Shown here piece by piece: positions 58,256 through 64,000 of a DNA stretch of 64,000 bases; the stretch's first letter is position 1, and every line of letters begins with the position of its first letter. The stretch covers positions 1 to 64,000 of the forward strand of contig JAEUWY010000009.1 of the NCBI GenBank assembly GCA_022059125.1, written 5' to 3'. Under the pieces are notes generated by a model. That model was not told the origin of the DNA. It saw nothing but the letters and a program-made list of their open reading frames with translations, and ran no database searches. Origin of the DNA: Corynespora cassiicola. Its lineage: Eukaryota > Ascomycota > Dothideomycetes > Pleosporales > Corynesporascaceae. The position numbers and the translations under genes are program-made.

Positions 58256-60074
58256 TTTACGGCCTATCTATATTTGGCCAGAGTGGGTCCCGGCCCGGCA
58301 CCTTTCGTCTGGGCATAGCTTTGTGTCACCTTTCAGTCACGTGATATTGATACTCTTCTGTCTCTCCTTGCAGAATGTTACTTCATTTGACAATTGTTTA
58401 CTTAATGCACACTTTTAATGCTGTCCGGTTTATTTCCCGTTAGATTTCTGTAGTAAATTCCTGTATTCTTGCTGGTGATACGCAAGCCGGTGGCGCCCTC
58501 TGGCCCTTTCCAGGATTATCGACGTTCTGCTGTTGTTGAGCCGCGAACTCGGTGGTTTTAGATGTTTCATATACCAAATGTCTTCTAAGATAAATTATAC
58601 ATTTGCAAAAAAAAACTCAGTACAATGCTGAAGCGATAATGCTATCATGGCAGAATATTGATGCATAAGATCAAACCCTCTGCGGCAGATTATCACGGAA
58701 GCGGAGAGCCGATGGTCAGTCTTGGCAATTATATCATTCCGCATCTGAACCCCACGCCACATGACGAATCTGAAAGGTGGGGCAAGCTGCTGATCATATT
58801 GATAGCATCCATTCTTGTGCCGAACATTCAATTGATTATCAGGAGCTCTTTGAACTATTTGGAACATGTAGAACCTAACATAATACATTACCGCTATCCG
58901 TCAAATCTACTTTGAGAACTGCGTCCGGCTCAGCCCAACTTTCTCCTGTGGTCTTTATATGTTGTATGTACTGTGCAGATTGTCCTCTTGCTTGGTATTG
59001 CTGCACAAACCAGCGGCCAATGCCATCAAGGCAATTCAAACAGGACTCTACACTCAGTCGCATAGACCCGCATGTGTGCAAACACTTGATCTTGACCGTA
59101 TCAAGAGTAGGAATTTGTAGCAGAGACACCAGGCATAAATCTCGCGCAACCTCATCGACTGACTTTGATGTGAACATGCCTGGACATGTTGGATCGGGTT
59201 TCAGTAGTCCATCGCAATATAAAACGAGAGTGTAACTCCCATAAATTGCTGTTTGTTTCGTTGTCGAGTTCTGTAAGTCGGTAAAAGTTTCGCTGTCATT
59301 ATTGTATGTTTGCTTGGATGCTGGAAAATCTTGATCAGCATCCTTCAAACACAGACGAATAAGAACGCGGAATCATAGCAGGTCTACCTTGAGAAGTTGT
59401 CTTTAAGAAGGGCATAGTCCTACTAGCTATGGAAGAATCATCAGAATAATTGTAAATCTGAGAGTATGTAGATAAGAAGGCAAAGGGCCTTTTCACTTTG
59501 GGATTTCATCACCTTGTTTCCGGGCCTCGCGATTAGATATGACGGCATCTTTCCGACGATCTTGATTTGTTTGTTCGTAAACCCAGGCTATAGGACTCCG
59601 AACCTAATCTATCCTGGGTACATGCTGATTGTCGGTTGATTTAGGCACTATTAGCTAATCAAGCTCGCCACCAAAAGATACTACGTTGATAACTAATTAC
59701 GACACAATTTTTGCTCTATCAAATATCTACAATGATAGCTTACTTTCATCAAAATTTTCGATACCTCTGCTGACTAGATGTTTTGTATCAGAAGAAACCT
59801 TGTCAACCAGGCACGAACATTGTTGTTGTTACAGTAATTTCTGACAAGCTTCCTAAGAAAGAGCTTACCGGGGCTTCTTGTACAGAAGCGAAATTTCACA
59901 AGAGTTCGCAGGAATTAATTGCAAAGCTGCACTGGTGATACATGTATATTCTGCTTTGAGAATGGCGTTGTAGACACAGGTTGTACTCCAAGCATACACT
60001 TTATAGAGGATGCAAAAGTCGTCGTGTACGCAAAATCCCTCGAATTGTATCCTACTAGAGAGTAATTGTGTTAA
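58256..60074. other. Intergenic, one unassigned open frame
   Basis: A minus-strand open frame at 58875-59348 lacks an upstream ATG and shows no domain I recognise; it has several cysteines. The rest is AT-rich and holds nothing I can name. Confidence 0.35.
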
Positions 60075-62003
60075 TTACTTCCGTGAATCAGAATGTACAC
60101 GCTTTGCGCGCCATACACTCAAAGCCTGTAACGACGATATAGTAGAAGAATGTCGAGGCCCAAGGACTACTTCTCGAAGTTGACAGCACCGTTCCATTAA
60201 AGCAATCGCAGTACTTGGATATGCCTTGCTATCCAATGCGAATGCGATGTTGTTCATGCTGGTCAACGTCTCAGGGTGTCGCTCGCCAAGTATAGTCCTT
60301 CTTATCTCCATTACTTGCCTCAGCAGCTCTTCTGCAGGGCCCCATCGGCCCCTAAGATTATATGCTAACCCCAACATTTCAACGCTATTCAGAGTGTATT
60401 TATGTGATTCACCCAACGTCATCCTCCTTGCCTTTACCGATTTTGCAGCAAGCTTTTCGGCGTCAGTTGCGCTCCCTTTCGCTAATGCGTACCATGCCGC
60501 GTGATACATCAGAGTAGCCCATTCTGCAAGAGACTGCTCCCCTTCAGGTTTTTGGTATGCAGCAGACATGGCGTGTGCGAAAAATGCCTGACATACCTGC
60601 CAATTTTGGTGCTCCCCTGTAGGAAATTTGGCGTTGAGATGATAGATGAACTGTTGATTCCATCGATCAAGCTCATTGTTTGCTTGCAGCCATTTTCGTG
60701 TCATCAGTCGCACGATAGCGTACATCTCGCAAGTTGTCCCGTCAGCGTTGACTGAGATGAAACAGTAATTTCGCAGCATGGCCAGGTCCTCTCGAAGCCT
60801 ATCATTGTTTGTACTAGACGCTGATGAGCCGTATCCTTTATGATCTGGATGTTCTTCCTTCGATCTACCGTTCTGGCTTCGGAGTAGGACTGCAGGGATT
60901 CCTTGCCGATCGAAGAAGCTCATGAACGAGAGCAGGTTGATTGCAGATGGGCGGATCTTACGAATGTAATCAAACGATATCTTCCAAGTATTGATGAGAC
61001 AGTTCTTTACCTCCCGTTTTTGAGTCCGCTGGCTGCCATCGTGGCTGGCGGCTGTCTCATGGTTGTACCACTTTATCTTTTCGAGGTAGTGCCTCACAGA
61101 ATAATGTGATGCCCTCTGAGAGATATGTGCTGCCGCTTGCGCAATAGCCAGGGGAGTATACCTAAGTGCTGCAACAAGCTCTGCCACATCATTCCTACTC
61201 ATTTGAGACCCTAGTTTCTTCTCAAAAAGCAGAAAGGCCTGTGCCTTATCCATCGGTCCTACATTGATAATGCCACACTGCTGAACTATTTTCCGAGCCT
61301 CTTCTTTGTCCCGCATTGTAAAAAGAACAGAACCACGCTCACAATGAAAATGGTGTCCTTGCAGTTTTATAGTGGTAGTTTCCAAATCGTTAGCTAGGCA
61401 GCCTTCCTTATTCGCATTGGCATTCAGAAGTCCAACGTCGCGCAAATCGTCAAAAATAAGTATCCACTTTTCCTTGCTTTCCCATAACCAGCAATATACT
61501 AGCTGAAATATATCGTTCCTTGGGTTTCGTCGACCCGGGATCCTAACGTTGTCGGCAATATCGCGAAAGCTCTGCTCAAATCGGGCCGCGTTGCTGGCAA
61601 TGACCCAGAATACCCATGTTCCAGGCGAACGTTCATGAGTTCGAAATGCATATTCGATGGCAAGATAGGACTTGCTGCTTTGCAGTCAGCACCAATCACG
61701 TCCAGGATATTCTGTACTCACCCAACACCGCTCAGACCGACAAGCGCGGTCTGCGATCCTGGTACAGCGCATTTTTGACAGATTTCATAGAATGTCGCGC
61801 TTCGGTCCACGAAACAAGTATCGCGGCTGTAGGGTATTAAGACTGAGGGGATTGGAGGAAATTCCACTGGTTCTTAAGTAGAGCTGTCCATTAGCATTTA
61901 ACTCCAAGGACTGATGATGTTGTATTCCCATAGTGGCACTCTCGCAGGTCTTTTGCAGCTTACCGGGCGGAAGGTTGAGTGTGATGTTGATAGGGCTGTT
62001 CAT
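60075..62003 (-). CDS. NB-ARC NTPase with C-terminal TPR repeats
   Basis: Exons 61964-62003, 61722-61842 and 60075-61674 join in frame to 586 residues; the first exon and start Met are the weakest part. The Walker A GLSGVGKS is rebuilt across the 47 bp intron. Walker B is WILIFDDL, the RNBS-like segment is SVLFTMRDK, and the GxP motif is RYTPLAIAQAA. Two or more kinesin-light-chain-type TPRs follow (RRMTLGESHKYTL, RTILGERHPETLTSM, LREVVLGPRHSST). No N-terminal effector domain is fused, unlike patatin- or PNP-type family members. It probably belongs to the STAND/NLR-like repertoire; its partner domain, if any, is not in this gene. Confidence 0.8.
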
Positions 62004-62941
62004 GAGACGGACTTCGATACCGTAGTTTCCACTGCTGAAGGACAGAGCGTTGCGTCAGCGATGGCGTTTGCAGCCAAGCATCGGCAAAACCTCGGCTTGC
62101 CGATTGATGGTGGGCAGCCCTAAGCTAGTCTGCCACCTTGGCCTACGTCAGGCATGCAAAGCATGCTTCTCCCTAGATACTTGTAAGAGCGTGTGTTGCA
62201 AAGTGCCAAATATATACCCAACGAATGACTTTGGCCAACCTCGACTAGACACTGTTAAAGTAAGTGATTGAGTAAATTTCTATGTAGGTAGGTGGGACGC
62301 CTTATATATATACGCGTATCCAACACCTGTTACATCTACGCTTCAGCCACCGTGACATTTTGACGGACTCCATCGCAGATACTGCAAATATTACTCTGGG
62401 CAATGTGCTGGATATTGACGACAAGAGAAACTCCCCTCAATCTCCCATGGCAAGTACATCGCCCTATTCTGTTACATATAGCATCTAATTCCTCAAAATT
62501 TGAGCTTCGCGGATAAGTACTGACAAAGTCACGTGCAGGAAGTCAATGTAATCGAACCGATTTCAGTTGATTGTCAAATAAATACTATAAAGAAATACAA
62601 TAAAAAACAACTTGGCTTTGAAATCCAAATAACAGTTTGAGCAGCAGGGTAAGTATGGTTGTGAAGTTTATTTGCGCCGGCCACATGCTCAGTTGGTCCC
62701 GTGATGTTTTACGTGATCAAGACCGTTAGCGTCGGTGTGTCAGCGTCATAAGCCTGTGAGCCCTGCCCATTCATCGAATCCTAGCACCCACCTTAATTTA
62801 GATGAATACACTGCCAATTCAACAAAAGAAATCTCATGCGGAAGTTTCTGCGAACCGAATTTCGACTGTATGAGCCAGTAGAGCTATCGCGCAACATTAC
62901 ATTCCTCATCAACAGAGGCGGCAAGCTCTTGACAAAGAGAG
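62004..62941. other. Intergenic, no supported gene
   Basis: Region between two divergently placed genes. I found no open frame of note. Confidence 0.5.
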
Positions 62942-64000
62942 ATGCGCACAACAGAGGCGCGGGCGAAGGGCCCAACGGAGTTCATCTGGAAGCCCGACTT
63001 TCACGCTAACACCACTGGGACGAATGCAAGTTCACTATGCCGGTCTGTAAGTCGAAGTCCCCTGGGAAGCTCCCCTACCAGAGGTTCGTCACAGTCTATT
63101 GTTCTTGACGATACACAATACTTGGAGAAGCCGTCGGTTCTCGCATACGATGAGGCTTGGCTCCTTCGGCATTATAGTCAATATCTCAGTCGTTGGCTCG
63201 ATTGCACCGATGGGTCGCGCCAGTTTGGTTTGGTGGTGCCACAGGAGGCTAAACACTGCCCCGTGCTTCGCTGTGCGATTCTGACGTTTGCTACTTGTCA
63301 TTGCAACGACGATACCGCTGCTCGCGCTACATACCAGGAATGTATCATGTTGCTCATCCACCGTCTCGATGCGAACCCTGCAAGTCACGATGAAAGACTC
63401 CCATGCGCCATGGTAATTCTGAGTCTCTGTAAAGAGCTCCTATGTAAGTATCAAAAGTCTACATAACCCGCGTCTAATGCTTCGCAGTTCCGCTAAAATC
63501 AGCGCTACGTGCAGAACATCATATAGCAAGGCTTGCAGCAGTGCTTCGTAATTCTCAAGGCGATAGGTTTGTCGACCCATCGACTCCTACTTTACGCGAA
63601 GCTGCGTTCTGGGTACACGTTCGCCAATGTCTCTACCACAGTACCATCAACCAAGTGCCCCTTGATCTGGATTTCTCGCTGCAGTTGCATCTGAACCCTG
63701 CCTCAACACAAAAGTCACATGGTTTAACCCGATTACAGTTGGGAACAGCTTGGGCCAATCAAGCGACATGGAATGCCGCATGCGTGGCTAACTTCTGTTT
63801 TGGAGGTGCCCAGGCGCACATCGAGTCAGTCAACAAGAACCAAGAATGGCAGCGACTCTGGGACACAAACAGAGATTGGCTCAGAGAGAGGCCGCCTGAG
63901 TTTGATCCAATCTGGGCAGGTCATATGCAGGGCGACAGTGGGTTTCCTGAGGTTTGGTTTGTTGCTGATTATCACGGTATGTTGGCCTGGATCATGTATT
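62942..64000 (+). CDS. Fungal-specific transcription factor-type protein, partial
   Basis: Exons 62942-63443 and 63488-64000, running off the window. The GTAAGT intron joins in frame (KELL to FPLKSAL). The segments REAAFWVHVRQCLYHSTINQVPLDLDF, near residues 200-225, and WQRLWDTNRDWLRERPPEFDPIW are typical of the Fungal_trans_2 type. No Zn2Cys6 cluster is seen in the first exon or in the 300 bp upstream. It either lacks one or starts further upstream through unseen exons. Confidence 0.72.

Noticed and set aside
58265..58305. Possible closing copy of the terminal motif (GGCCCGGCACC)
   Set aside because: Only a short GC-rich similarity; GGTCGGCC and CATCCCTGC are absent.

Overview
The window is nuclear DNA of a filamentous ascomycete, most likely a plant-associated Dothideomycete (the class is an inference). 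Evidence: short GT-AG introns of about 43-120 bp, HET, NACHT and PNP_UDP domains, Zn2Cys6-type regulators, a Tad-like LINE, a small LTR, and several small secreted cysteine-bearing proteins. It reads as a rearranged accessory compartment. Three large inverted duplications (about 246-13460, 25382-28943 and 28944-38483) make up roughly a third of it.

Left part (1-13460): a pair of PNP_UDP-NACHT-ankyrin NLR genes sits head to head in inverted arms of 5.67 and 5.18 kb. The arms are almost identical, but the genes carry 21 and 16 ankyrin units of 99 bp. The 2.36 kb spacer holds a seven-exon CorA-like transporter gene. Next come a fungal DUF7924-type gene (13736-15292) and a third NLR (15932-20782), a broken helical-NACHT-ankyrin-SPRY gene. 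A related terminal motif beginning CAAGGTC and containing GGTCGGCC closes both ends of the first unit (246, 13460) and of the third NLR (15653, 21146). It recurs at 25382, 28943, 38484 and 53089. Each NLR lies with its 3' end 178-280 bp from one copy. No transposase was found.

Middle (21147-40671): a small RNase III-like gene, then two adjacent palindromes with small secreted protein genes. The first has 1.74 kb arms and an 86 bp loop, and carries one secreted protein gene per arm. The second has 3.37 kb arms and a 2.8 kb spacer, and carries two per arm. One of those pairs shares its first exon exactly but has different second and third exons, because the palindrome edge falls seven bases inside exon 2. 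A truncated fourth NLR follows; its NACHT half differs from the first pair but its ankyrin units and 3' end are nearly the same.

Right part (40672-64000): a BTB/POZ gene, a HET gene, an HNH-nuclease gene, a LINE broken by a 174 bp solo LTR and cut by a terminal-motif copy, an anhydro-N-acetylmuramic acid kinase homologue with altered catalytic motifs, a Zn2Cys6 regulator, an NB-ARC/TPR gene, and the start of a fungal transcription-factor-type gene that runs off the window.

The genes fit a non-self recognition (NLR, HET, NB-ARC) and secreted-effector compartment remodelled by inverted duplication, gene conversion and mobile elements. Exon structures were worked out by hand from splice sites and frame continuity; no database search was possible.
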